Source of the DNA: Rhizophagus clarus
Lineage: Eukaryota; Glomeromycota; Glomeromycetes; Glomerales; Glomeraceae
Assembly (NCBI GenBank): GCA_015698045.1
Contig: BLAL01000030.1
Span: 62,001-126,000 of the forward strand
Length of the DNA: 64,000 bases
Direction of reading: 5' to 3'
The translations under genes and the position numbers were made by a program. The first letter of the stretch is position 1, and each line of letters begins with the position of its first letter. Under the pieces are notes generated by a model that ran no database searches, was not told the DNA's origin, and saw nothing but the letters and a program-made list of their open reading frames with translations. Below are positions 53,644 through 64,000 of the stretch, one piece after another.

Positions 53644-56419
53644 ATGGAACAGTCGTTCAATTGTTCGGTTCTAGGTTACGAGACTTACGAGACTTTAAAC
53701 AGTCTTAGCGAGTTCTCGGTTAACTTTTATAAAAAAGATAACGAAATATTCACCAAACTTCGGGATAAGTGTTATGATATTAAAAAATTCAAAGTTGATC
53801 ACCTCAAGGATTATATCTGTGAAGTTACTAATTCTCATAAAAACGCAGTGAGACTCTGGAGAGTTAATGTCGTTGATGAAGTTGGCATTAAAGAAAAACT
53901 TAAAGATGAAAATGAAATGAAACCTCGACTACTATTTAGTAACTATTTTCAGGGTGAATTATATGATAAAGCTGAATTTGCAGTGACTAATATCCATGTC
54001 ATCGCCATCATCTCCATTGGTAAGTGTCTCCCAATGTTTTACCTCTTGAACAAGAAATTTGCTGAATTTGATCTGATCTCCTTTCTTTCGCATTAAAGCA
54101 GGTCCCTCCCAGCAAGACGTTCTACAAGGTACAGTTTCTAAATAACTTCGAGTATCTAATGGCTTGGAATTATCGCAGAATTTGGATTTTACTTGTTTCC
54201 CTTAACATCAGTTCCCTTAAAATCAATCGAGGATATCCTCAAGTCTGTTCTGGAGGATTTCACATCTCGCATCTCAGAGACTCATACCTCACGATCTGAT
54301 ACCTATATCTCACAATTTGATTGCTATGATATACCACTAAAAGATCGAGATCTCCCTAAGATAGCTGCGATTATTAAGCGTAATGTGATTAATAATTTGA
54401 GAGTGGATTCTTTACACTCCTATGCCAAGACGGATTTCAACATCCTGGTTTGCGGAGGAGCACCTGGGATAGGTATGGATTTTTTTGAATGTTCCAAATA
54501 TTTTACGCGTGTTTTTCATCTATCTCTAAAATATTGCGTGTAGGTAAAACTCAGCTTGGTAATGAGCTTTTCCATAACATCGAAACTAATGGGGAGAGTC
54601 TTTTTGACAATATTACCAGTTTTAAACGTTTTGAATACATTTATCTGGACTTTGGGAACAGCATCAAGCTTGATGAGCGGGATTACTCTCTAGATAATGA
54701 TAATATTATTTGATTGCGGATTCTCTATAAGTACTTCATCATGAGGAAATATAATTTAAGTTTGAAGTCTTCCGGGATCGGGTTTTACCTCACATCAAAA
54801 TTCTCAATATCCCAGCAGTCTTTGCAAGTATTCGAAAAAATTTGCTTCTCAAAGACGCTGAGAGACTCTTCATATTTCTTCATATCGATGAATTTCAACT
54901 GATTTTTAAATGGGATGAGGGTCGAGATGACAAATTATTTAAGTATATAATTAATAATTTTGCACCAGAATACATGCATGGTAATAGTAGTCATTTCACT
55001 TTTGTGCAAGAATTTTTTTCGGGAACAGCGCGGGAAGCTGCTGTCAGGGAAAAAGAAGCATCAAAGTTCACATTAGAATCTATAAAGTGCCCAATGCTAT
55101 TAATGAAATCTATAATCCAGATCGTGGATTTTTATGCGGAGAAATATAGTGCAGAAAAAATCAATGGCGAATATATGTGGAAACTTTGTAGCAAATTTCT
55201 TCACATTATACAGGATACTGGAGGATTACCTCGAGTATTACAATATATGCTTACTTTATGCTTTGAAGAATTAAACACCGAAGGTGAATTCTTTAGAAAG
55301 ATCTCTGAGCAAGATTTTGGCAACATCTCTCGGTTAACTGCTAACAAGCTTCAGAGTCTCTATGGTATATACAATACCATAAGAGCTAGTAATAAGATAG
55401 CTTGGGAACTCTTGTATCACTGCGTGATGGAAAAACTTGTCGCCCCTGGTGATTGCCTAGACCCAAATAATAAAACCGATACCATTGAAAACCTTGAGAC
55501 AGAAACACATGTTATTCTCAAAGAAAGTAAAAAACCTGGTCACTATTATATTGAAATGCCATTCCTCTTTGTTGTTCTTTATAATGATATCCTAAGAATC
55601 GTTCCAATAAAACAAGACTGGGAGATATTTGTTGCATTTTACGAGGCATTTATTAACAACATGCTCTTTGAACGTGAGGAAAAAAGTGAGGTAACTCTTG
55701 AGGAACTGTATCGTGGTGCACATGGAAAAAATGAAACTTTAAACAAAATTGTGGAGCTGAAGAAGCTCCATGTATGCCAGTCCATGCAGCAATTTCCATG
55801 TTCTAATATAACAAGCTTACATGACAACAAACCGATTAAATGGGAAGAAGGAAATGACCTAGTTGTTAATGGCAAAGGAGCCCCATTTGGAGATTCGTTT
55901 GTTGCTAGGAAAATACTTCATGATCCCGAAAATTTTAATGCTCTTATGATTACGCAAGACAAGTGGGACTACAATGGAAAGTCACTCACAAAACTTGAGG
56001 TTATAAAAGAATCCATAAAGAATCTGAAGAGCCTTGTGAAAAAATCTGAATCCATAATTAATTATCACGATCCTTGTTGTATCACTATTATCGTTACTAC
56101 GCGAAAATATAACTTTGATTATGGACAGTTACCAGAAGATGTTCTGGTTATCGACAAAACCAACTTCGAGAAATACTTTGGTCGCATTTTTTCATCACGT
56201 GCTGCATTTTTTCTTGACAAAGATATCAATCCTAATTTCTCAGAACTGGCAAAAATTAAAAATATTGTTCCTGATATTGGGGAGGTTACCGCTGGTAAAA
56301 TTGCTGAAAAACGGCCATACTATAATTTAAATGATTTCTTAGACAAACATCAAGGTATCAAGCGTCAAAAGCTTGATGAAGCTAATATAAAGTTAGATTT
56401 TTTTCCTTTTGATCTATAA
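53644..56419 (+). CDS. CRN (Crinkler)-type NTPase protein, two breaks
   Basis: Exons 53644-54019, 54099-54128, 54179-54472 and 54544 onward. Start chosen at MEQSFNCSVLGYE (an upstream in-frame ATG at 53614 is possible). The header is ubiquitin-like (VDHLKDYI, VRLWRVNV). A short linker exon encodes AGPSQQDV. The P-loop GGAPGIGKTQ (Walker A) is split by an intron inside Gly-Lys. Walker B is FLHIDEFQ. The C-terminal part has GAPFGDSFVARK ... LMITQDKWDY, possibly a PD-(D/E)xK nuclease-like fold, and a helix-hairpin-helix-like end (VPDIGEVTAGKIAEKRP). Breaks: an in-frame TGA at 54711-54713 and a frame change in a run of A near 54840. From 54842 to 56419 the frame is open (525 aa). Known: some CRN proteins combine a P-loop NTPase with a nuclease-like domain. 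Its role here is unknown; it may be a recent pseudogene. Confidence 0.7.
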
Positions 56420-58015
56420 ATTATAGAAGAACATTACTTGTCAAGCTGGATCCAGACGACAGATAAGCAATACGAAACAACAGTTTATATTAAAGAAATT
56501 ACCAACTATGATATCGTATTTTTAACTTATAAATGATATTTACTGCGTGATCATAAAAAAGCTTTTTTAAATGAAATTTGGGATCTTTAAAATTGTCAAT
56601 ATTGTTAAATCAGAAGCCCATTTATTTCTTGAATATAATAAACAAATGTTATAAACTGATATAATAGTGGATGTTTAAAGAGGGATCAATTTCCAATCAT
56701 AAAATCATTTCAATACTCCATCTTTCTCAGCCTTAATCTTAACATTCTCAGCTCACGATCATTTAATATTTTTTACACACGAAAGTATATATTTGGCAAC
56801 TATCAAAGATCTTGCTTTATTAATACAAGATAAAAAATAAATACAAAGTTCGGGACTAGCATTCACATTGCCCGTGAAACATATTATTTTTTGATAATTG
56901 TTTTGATTCTAGCTCTCTTGCTAGCTGGGGAACTATCAACACTAACCCTATCCTTTAACAACCCTACAATGATGCAAATCACCTTTTCACGTTACTACGA
57001 AGTAAATTGGGATTTTCTTTGATGGTGAATTTCGTGAGATTAATCTGGTCCGTACCAGTGGTCACAATACCATAGATGCAGCCAAAATAATCATTCCCAA
57101 ACGCTTAATCCGCAGTCCGTTTCTTTTTATTTGTCTGAAATGCGCTTTCAAGCTGTGCCAAATTCTAAGAGATAAAATACACTATCCTTTAGTCTTCGCG
57201 TAGTTTCCCTTTGGTGATACAGAGAAGTCTTCCAGACTTTTGATTGCGTAGCCTACTCAGCCTATTGCATCTTCGCCGGAAAAATATCCTCTTGCAACAC
57301 TATAAAAATATCTTGAGAAGTAAGTTTTTTGTGATGCAATTGATGTGTGTAATATTGCTGAGATGATTTAGGTTTTCACATTCGAACGTTTCAAGATTAT
57401 ATCCTCCATACATTGATTGAATGCCTTATCATCATTGTTTATCCACCACCATTTCACATGTGATAAAATTCTGAGAGTAAATTCACAATTCGATAAAAAA
57501 GTAGCAAAAGTTCTTGACATATTTATACTAGACTAAATAACAAGCTGTGCATCTACTCGTCATTATTTCGAATTTTAAAAGCGGACTATGATTTTACTAT
57601 AAACACTCCATGTTTTAAGGATTCTTTAAAACGACTAAAATATATTTCGGAATTTGTTATTTCGGAATTTGTTATTCTATTATATGGTGAGCATATATCT
57701 TTGACGAAGAAAATACCTAATGTGTTCTGGAATAATTCAGATATTTGATTGGGAGAATTTACTGGATAGAAACATTTGACCCTCAGTTTAAGGAACGAAT
57801 CATTAGTAGATGATGCTAAGTGAGCTGAAGAGACTATACTGTAGATTTTTATTCATGGAGCGATTCTAGCATTTCATAAAATATTAAAAACAAAAAAAAC
57901 AAATAATAATACTTGTAATTGTATGAAATAAAAAATAATGAAATTTTTATTCGATTCAAACAACGCTAATTAATAATTATTTCTTAATCTAGATCATATT
58001 TATCTTTCAATAAAA
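56420..58015. other. No gene seen
   Basis: AT-rich intergenic sequence between the CRN gene and the kinase/CRN-header pseudogene. No coding signal recognised. Confidence 0.45.
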
Positions 58016-58020
58016 GTATG

Positions 58021-59300
58021 TCATTCAACATAACCATCGGAGATAAGTTCTTCTTCATCATCAATAATACTTGTATGATTCGTGATAACCTCTGCAGAAA
58101 TATCTAAACATAAGAGTGTTAGCTGTTAGTACTATTCAAAAGTACATGCAAGTAATAAACGTAACGGGGATTTCAATACTTACTTCCATCACTAAGACTA
58201 AGGTTAGTAAGCTTTTCGATTTTTTGACAAGTTTTTCAATTGTCGGTTCTCCTGATCTTTAATTATTAATTTAGAACATACAATAACGTGAAGGTGTTTT
58301 CTTTCAGGTTGTTCTTCCCAGTGCTCGCTAACAAGTTCTGTTGCCTTGAGCTTTTCCAGAACATCAATTTCTATCTTCCATAGTTCTAAGTGATCGTGCT
58401 CGATATCAATGACATCATTAATTTTTCTCTCGATTTCTTTAATTATAACCTTTCTGAGAGAATTAATATTTGCGCTTGTGCGGACCTTAATGGTGCTAAA
58501 TGGCGTAGGATTTTCCTCTATTTCACAATAAAGACGACAAGTAAGCTCAATTTAGATCATAATGTTATATTTATTAAATACTGTATCGATATTTTTTTCA
58601 AATAAAAATTTTTCGTTAACATATTCTTTACAATTACAATACCATCCAGCTTGACTACGAGTAAACTTGCACAAAAGTAATCTGCATAAATTACCGCCAT
58701 GCATTAAACATTCTTCTGCTCCGTATTTTTTGCATTTACGTTGCAGTACTCACTTTGATATAAAAATAACATTCGTGATCTGAACAGGTTCTTCTCTTAA
58801 ACCATCAAGAATGTCTAACTTAAGTGTGATCGTTCCTTGTTTCATGTTAATTCCCAGGATATCACTGCAAGACTATAAATATCAGATTTCTCGTTCATCT
58901 TATATGGAGTTTTTCGTTCAAACACTTTAGGATCTACATATAGCATTAAGACCAGTCTTCATTATTATGACAATCCTTTTCTTTTTCAAATGAACGTCCA
59001 AAAATCCGATATTTTTATCGTATCTTTGTGTATTAAGATATTATTGGGATGCTAAAAAAAGAATATGTTAATTGCACGATGTAGCGAACTAGTTGAACTA
59101 AATGAATTACGAATAATATTATTGTGCTTACAAGATCCCGATTCTCTTATCATCATGTAACCATAAAATCGCACTTGCCATCTCTTTAGTAAACTTTAGC
59201 TGGCATTCAAGAGTTTTAGATTATTCCTTAAATAATCTCGTGTTCCAACATCCGCATACTTAAGAACAAGCGAATATTTCTCTTCTTTTAACAAGAAAAC
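58021..59300 (-). pseudogene. Broken gene: kinase remnants followed by a CRN-type header
   Basis: Minus strand, in order. Kinase pieces: EEKYSLVLKYADVGTRDYLR; after a 1-nt shift QLKFTKEMASAILWLHDD; an intron (GTAAGC..TTTAG); HPNNILIHKDTIKISDF with the DFG region out of frame; YVDPKVFERKTPYKMNEKSD then IYSLAVISWEL. Next a Cys-rich stretch (YGAEECLMHGGNLCRLLLC, WYCNC). Then a 116-codon open frame (58204-58552) reading LTCRLYCEIEENPTP, INSLRKVIIKEIERKINDV, DHLELWKIEIDVL and RKHLHVIV, a CRN-like ubiquitin fold. A spliced final exon (58021-58103) ends ISDGYVE. Several frameshifts make it non-functional as read. The order kinase then CRN header is unusual, since headers are normally N-terminal; two adjacent broken genes is the alternative. 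Confidence 0.6.
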
Positions 59301-60093
59301 ATGTCAACAAAAATTGTTATAGGTTATCGTATAATTATTTTTACTTTGTGACTTCGTGAGTCCGTAAAACTGGATTATGTGTTTAGAAATAAAGTGGATC
59401 TTTAAGATTTTATATTTATGTAACAAAAAGCGTTATCAGTACACACCTCTTTATTATAACACATCACTTTATTATCGACAAGCTTTTTAATCTCATATGT
59501 ATTCTTCCATTTAACAGCATTAACCAAAGCAATATGCAATTGTGAGTCTGTGACACCTGGGTCACGGTCTCGTAGTTGAGACAATTTTTTCGTATAGAAA
59601 AACATGAAAGAAATCCTCTCTAGTATTATTACAAAGATTTGTTGTATATAGATGAAAGTAAGACTAGCATAACCTTGATATTCGAAAATGTGTATTCGGA
59701 ACTCATTTTTAATAATATATCGTTTTCAGATTATACAGTATATTTTTGGACTGCATTTAGTACAAAGAAAAACGGCCATCTACGAAACATATTTCGAAAT
59801 AAGTGGAAGTAATTATTTATATAACTCTATCAAAGGCTAACAGAGTCGAAAAAATATGTTCTACATTTATCGCAACATTGTTTTCGGTTAACTATGTAGT
59901 CATTAGAATATGTAATAAAAAAAAAAAATACGTAACAGGCAGCATATATAGGTATGTTATCTTAAGATATTAATTATGGACATGTTGGTTGATACCGTTC
60001 CTAATAATTGAAGAATTGTATACTTGTATTATGCATATTCCTGTCATGTCATAGATGTTTTAACTGGTCGCTCAAAGATGGACACCAGTATCT
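59300..60093. other. Mostly empty; one short minus-strand frame
   Basis: A 67-aa frame at 59402-59605 (minus; TDSQLHIALVNAVKWKNTYE) lies just upstream of the broken kinase gene and could be its 5' exon, but no family is recognised. Otherwise AT-rich. Confidence 0.3.
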
Positions 60094-60101
60094 GTTACCG
60101 G

Positions 60102-60366
60102 CAGTGTTGTCATGGGACACGGACACGGACATTGGACAGTCCCGGATCGGACAGTCCGGTCCATGTCCGCTATATTTTAATGTCCGGGACATTTTGTCCG
60201 CGTTAATGCCAGCCGTACTTCTTGTTAATTCCAGCCAAAAGTTTTTTAAGGCTGGTTGACAAATTGTCTGTGTCCGTAGAGTCCGCGGACCATGGACGCG
60301 GACATGGATTTTTTGGACGTCCGTGTCCACAAAAAATTGCCGGACAATGTCCCATGTACAACACTG
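60102..60366. mobile_element. MITE, hAT-like, with 8-bp target duplication
   Basis: 265 bp. Ends are CAGTGTTGTCATGGGACA and the near-complement of it, differing by two inserted bases (CAGTGTTGTACATGGGACA). Flanked by perfect 8-bp duplications GTTACCGG (60094-60101, 60367-60374). The interior is rich in GGACA/TGTCC and far more GC-rich than its surroundings. CAGTG ends plus an 8-bp duplication fit hAT. Open frames over it are by-products. No transposase. Confidence 0.9.
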
Positions 60367-60374
60367 GTTACCGG

Positions 60375-62980
60375 TGTACAACGGACTTTTCGAAGAAAAG
60401 GTGGGGGGACGCTGTAAGGATCAGTTAATTTCAGGACATATAGTAAGGACACTTGTCTGTGAAAATTAAAATAGGAGTTAATTCAAAAAATACGCAACTG
60501 GTATTGTTTATGCTATAAATTGGAACGGGATATTTGATACACTGAAAATGGAGGGAAAATTCCAATAGTTATTTACTGAAAGGAATACGGTGATTTAAGT
60601 ATTAGGGGATTTTTGTATTAGTAAGAAACATCACATTTATTTTTTTCACACCAAGTCTTATTAGGACAGTTCGAGAAAGAGCGGACAACAACAGAATATA
60701 CTCTTTGCTGTTGAGTGAATTTACAATGATCATGGTTTATTCGCATACAATGGATAACAGAAGAGGGATGATGTTTATATCGGAAATTTGGAATAAGTTA
60801 AAACCACGCAGAGCACCACTTAATGATCACAGTATCTTAGCATAGACACTTTCACTTTACTAATTATTTTGAGATACTTGAAATAGAATAATTTGGCAAT
60901 GATTTATTCGTTACATATTTTATGAAATAGTATTAATCTTACTGACTGATCAAACACTATATTCGTCTACTTCCATATTTCCTATGTGTATATTGTGTTT
61001 TACAGTTAGGGTGTCATTCAGCTATGATTACACATGGTGTTGTGACTGCGTTAAAAAAAATTTTGGCAGAGCTTGTCTACCTCTTTCACAATGGAAAATA
61101 TGTTATTTTATCTAGTAACGAAAAAATATAACGATTTATCTATTCCAACCAATTACACGAATACCTTGAAAATTCCTCATCACAATCTTGTATGCCAACG
61201 GATTAATTGGTCTTTACAAAAAGTTCTATCTGTATAACGATATTTTACATGTGACTCGAAGAAGAAACTGCAATAGACTGATACATATGTTGCTATTTGG
61301 GAATAACACGACTTTTGATTCGAGATTTTCTTTAAATGTGTTATTAAACTGGAACAAAATTAAATAATATAAGGTGAGAATAGGAAATAATAAGGATTTT
61401 GTTGTTGACGTTCTTCGAAACATTTTTTTTAGCTAGAAGCCAATTAACAACAATAACATTAAGTGACTCCGTCTTCGATGTGTAAAAAAACGGAATCCGA
61501 AAATACCCAACACACTGCGTAGAAGTTTAGTAAAGAGATTTATACGTTTTTTACCAAGTGTCTGGGCAACTCCTTTAGTTTAACTATTCTATCGGAACTC
61601 TGAAGAGAGCGAAGTAAAGAAAAGTGCTCGTTACATTATCCAGATAATACCCTGTCGAAGACAGCCCCAAAGTTTTAAAAGTCACGTGATCAAATTCTGA
61701 ATTTTATTCACAATTTTGCTCACAAAATGCATTGATGACATTTAATATGAGGTGCAAAACTTATCAATATGTTTACCTGTCTCCTCATAGTAGTTGGTGC
61801 TTCAAGATTTTCTACACATGGTTAGCAGATTTTCCTCTTAACGTTAGAATCGTGAAGAGAATCCCTTCAGCAGTATTCTATCCTTCACTTCTTTGAAGGT
61901 CCCATGGACTAATTTTTCACATTCCTCGGATAATCACGAAGATTTTATTTCTCCCGTATTCGTTCATATAATTGATAATTATGTGAAATTGTGTTAACGA
62001 AAAATAAGCGTAGTTGAGCAGGCATGAGTCCGAGACCGAGAAAAGTTCATACCCACTGGAGGGATTAGTAACTTTCCTAAAGAGGATTGTTCACATAGAT
62101 TGACTGATTGATAACTGTAGTATATCTTAAAAATGCATATTTATTTCTACGAAAAAAAATCCAAGTGCTGTGAACTCACCTCAAAGAGTGAAGAAAATTA
62201 TACAGCAGAAAATAATGAAGATTTTTTCGTATACAATTTTATTTGTTGATCATATGCAGGAATAATGATTAGTACTAGGAATAGAAGTTTAGGAACTAAA
62301 GTTTGAGTAGAAAGACTATCGCATAACAGCAATCGAAAATATAAAAGTATAACTTACACTAATTTATAATATTGGCGGGTCATATAAAATAATTATTATA
62401 TAGTAGATGTTACGCTCTAAATATAGGAAAGATAAGATTTAATGTAACGATTGTTCACAACGGTATTCGCTCTTATGTATCTACAAGAAAATCCCAATGA
62501 TTCAACCTTTAATAATTTAGCCAAATCATTATAAAGTAAGTCATGTCGTGTCATAAAGTTACTTTCTTCAAGTAGGAAGTCTAGGAATTCTGCCAGCTTT
62601 AATTATTTCGCATAAACCATTAATTTTCTACCTATCTTCTTTCTCCAAATTTTCTTGCTCCTTTAACGTAAATTCACAAACCCAAATTTGCACTTAAATC
62701 ATATTTAATATTAGTCCAATTTTTCGTTAATTCATTGTAAAATTGAACAACCATTAATTGTTCGAAATATATTATAGCCCAAAATTTCAAATAATAAATC
62801 ATCAAAAGTTTTTGTAGATTCCATTTCTACCGTATCATCGCTCAATAATCTTTTTCTTTATTTAGGCAGTTGCTATTTATCACATTTTTTAATTAATGAT
62901 TGTCCGATTTGTCCAATTTGAAAATAATAGATCCAGTGGTTTATTATAAGATCACGTGAATATATCATATTGAAGCGGCC
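60375..62980. other. No gene seen
   Basis: AT-rich sequence with only short, featureless frames. Confidence 0.45.
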
Positions 62981-62986
62981 TAATAC

Positions 62987-63185
62987 GGGGGACGTCTAAA
63001 GCGGAGCGGATTTGACCAGAATTACGGCATTAAGAAATTACGTATGTGACAAAGAATTTTTTTAGTTAGTAAAAACTTGTTTGTCATACCATTATAAGTT
63101 CCCAGAATACTTAATAAAAATGTGTGCCACTGAATGACAAATATTTTACGATGATCACGTGATTCTGCTCCGCTTTAGACCCCCC
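62987..63185. mobile_element. Short MITE with GGGGG...TCTAAAGCGGAGC ends
   Basis: 199 bp. Left end GGGGGACGTCTAAAGCGGAGC; right end, read inverted, GGGGGGTCTAAAGCGGAGC. Flanks repeat AATAC (62982-62986 and 63186-63190). An ATCACGTGA motif lies near both ends. No ORF. Superfamily not assigned. Confidence 0.7.
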
Positions 63186-63189
63186 AATA

Positions 63190-63670
63190 CGGCAATAGCA
63201 ATTTTTACAATAGTAAAAAAATAATCACAATAATTTTTTTTCTCATTAAACGGAATTTTTTTTTTCATTTATTTAAGTTTAAAAAAAATTTATCAGTCAC
63301 ATGGGAAAGTTTTTGGACTTGCGCTTTATTAAGTAAGCAAAAATTTACATTTTTATATTTAAAGATTTTATTATAATTAAAATTACCCATTTCAATATTT
63401 GAACTTATTAAATCTTACGGTTTGTCAATAAAGTTATGTTTATTTGACTTTTAAAGTTTGATATTTTTAAATAATTCGTTCAACCATACCCTTAAAAATA
63501 TTACATTATTATCTGTAAGATTTCATCATTTAATATACTTTAATTTTAAAAGTTTGATATTTTTAAATGATTAATTGCCATGAATCAATCAATCTATGTG
63601 GAAATCGATTTAATATATACCACGTACCAAAAGAAAATTTTTTCTCAATTCACTTGTCTGTTTTATCATA
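63190..63670. other. 5' flank of the SAM-domain gene
   Basis: AT-rich. A TTTAAAGTTTGATATTTTTA segment occurs twice with small changes (near 63450 and 63548). The promoter of the gene starting at 63677 is expected here but no defined site is recognised. Confidence 0.35.
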
Positions 63671-63676
63671 AAAATT

Positions 63677-63953
63677 ATGTCTAATATTGCGAGTTCCTCA
63701 ACTAGTGCTCCTAATGTTCCTGAATTTAATCTTCCAACAATTGATGATGTGAAAGGATGGAATACCGAACAGCTTATTGGATTTTTGAGAGAGAAGCTGA
63801 AGAATGTAGATGATAAGTACATAAATACTATCAAGGATCAACTAGTCGATGGTGAAGACTTTCTTAATTGTACTGCCGTAGACTTTGAAAGATGGGGAGT
63901 ACTAGGTGGTCCAGCTAAAAAATTTGAAAGTTTGATCAAGGATATTAGAGGAG
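63677..63953 (+). CDS. SAM-domain protein, first exon (runs off the window)
   Basis: ATG at 63677. A Ser/Thr-rich start (MSNIASSSTSAPNVPEF) is followed by a SAM domain at about residues 23-92: VKGWNTEQLIGFLREKL, DGEDFLNCTAVDFERWGVLG, GPAKKFESLIKDI. The exon ends at a GGAG|GTGAGT donor (63954), so the frame beyond it is intron. Known: SAM domains mediate protein-protein contacts, and in Rhizophagus they often precede kinase or other domains in long genes. The downstream domain is outside the window. Confidence 0.85.
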
Positions 63954-64000
63954 GTGAGTGAACTTAATTCGCTCACACTGTGTCATATTTGTCAAAAACT

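Noticed and set aside
60008..60452. Five overlapping frames of 60-110 aa on both strands
   Set aside because: All overlie the GC-rich MITE, where lack of AT-rich stops makes chance frames long.
1..64000. tRNA, rRNA or other structured RNA genes
   Set aside because: I looked for T-loop (GGTTCGAATCC-like) and rRNA-like stretches and saw none; a dedicated RNA search was not possible.

Overview
The window looks like nuclear DNA of an arbuscular mycorrhizal fungus, most likely Rhizophagus irregularis or a close relative. The reasons are the very AT-rich sequence, short introns of about 70-115 nt with GTAAGT/TAG ends, two expanded-family protein kinase genes (plus kinase fragments), Crinkler-type (CRN) genes, a SAM-domain gene, and many nested transposons. 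The species assignment is inference; no rRNA or other marker is present.

Layout. 2-12975 (minus): a protein kinase gene whose catalytic part lies at 2-1299. Its upstream part appears to be an extraordinary array of 3-nt microexons, each flanked by a complete intron of about 80-115 nt (donor GTAAGT, CTAAC branch-like motif in the array units, TAG/CAG acceptor). An intact 7.6-kb LINE (2523-10118, plus strand, 19-bp target duplication, poly-A tail) sits inside one of these introns. 12976-18385: AT-rich, gene-poor, with a decayed second array of similar look near 15.4-15.9 kb. 18386-30060: a dead hAT transposon with 17-bp TIRs and an 8-bp target duplication. It is split by a young Ty3/gypsy element (20579-29192, minus strand, two 446-bp LTRs) that carries an extra small ORF and an antisense ORF. 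30061-34720: satellite-like arrays, including a 1.8-kb element filled with hairpin units and a large imperfect palindrome. 34720-43240: mostly decayed sequence with remnants of a kinase, a TAF5-like gene and an unrecognised gene. 43247-44808: a complete three-exon protein kinase gene (minus). 44809-52600: sparse, with one HMG-box-like small gene. 52609-59300: a CRN cluster, made of a broken CRN header (minus), a long CRN NTPase gene with a Walker A motif split by an intron (plus, two breaks), and a broken gene joining kinase remnants to a CRN-type header (minus). 60-63.2 kb: two short MITEs. The 3' edge carries the first exon of a SAM-domain gene.

How the parts relate: kinase, SAM-domain and CRN genes are the accessory families that expand in this fungal lineage, and here they sit among transposons that interrupt and decay them. 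Mutations in the dead hAT and differences between the two LTR copies are mostly C-to-T, several at CpG, which fits decay of methylated repeats. The standout signal is the microexon array. About 35 consecutive 3-nt units, all in one phase, encode only Gly, Ile, Leu or Met between a start exon and the kinase domain.
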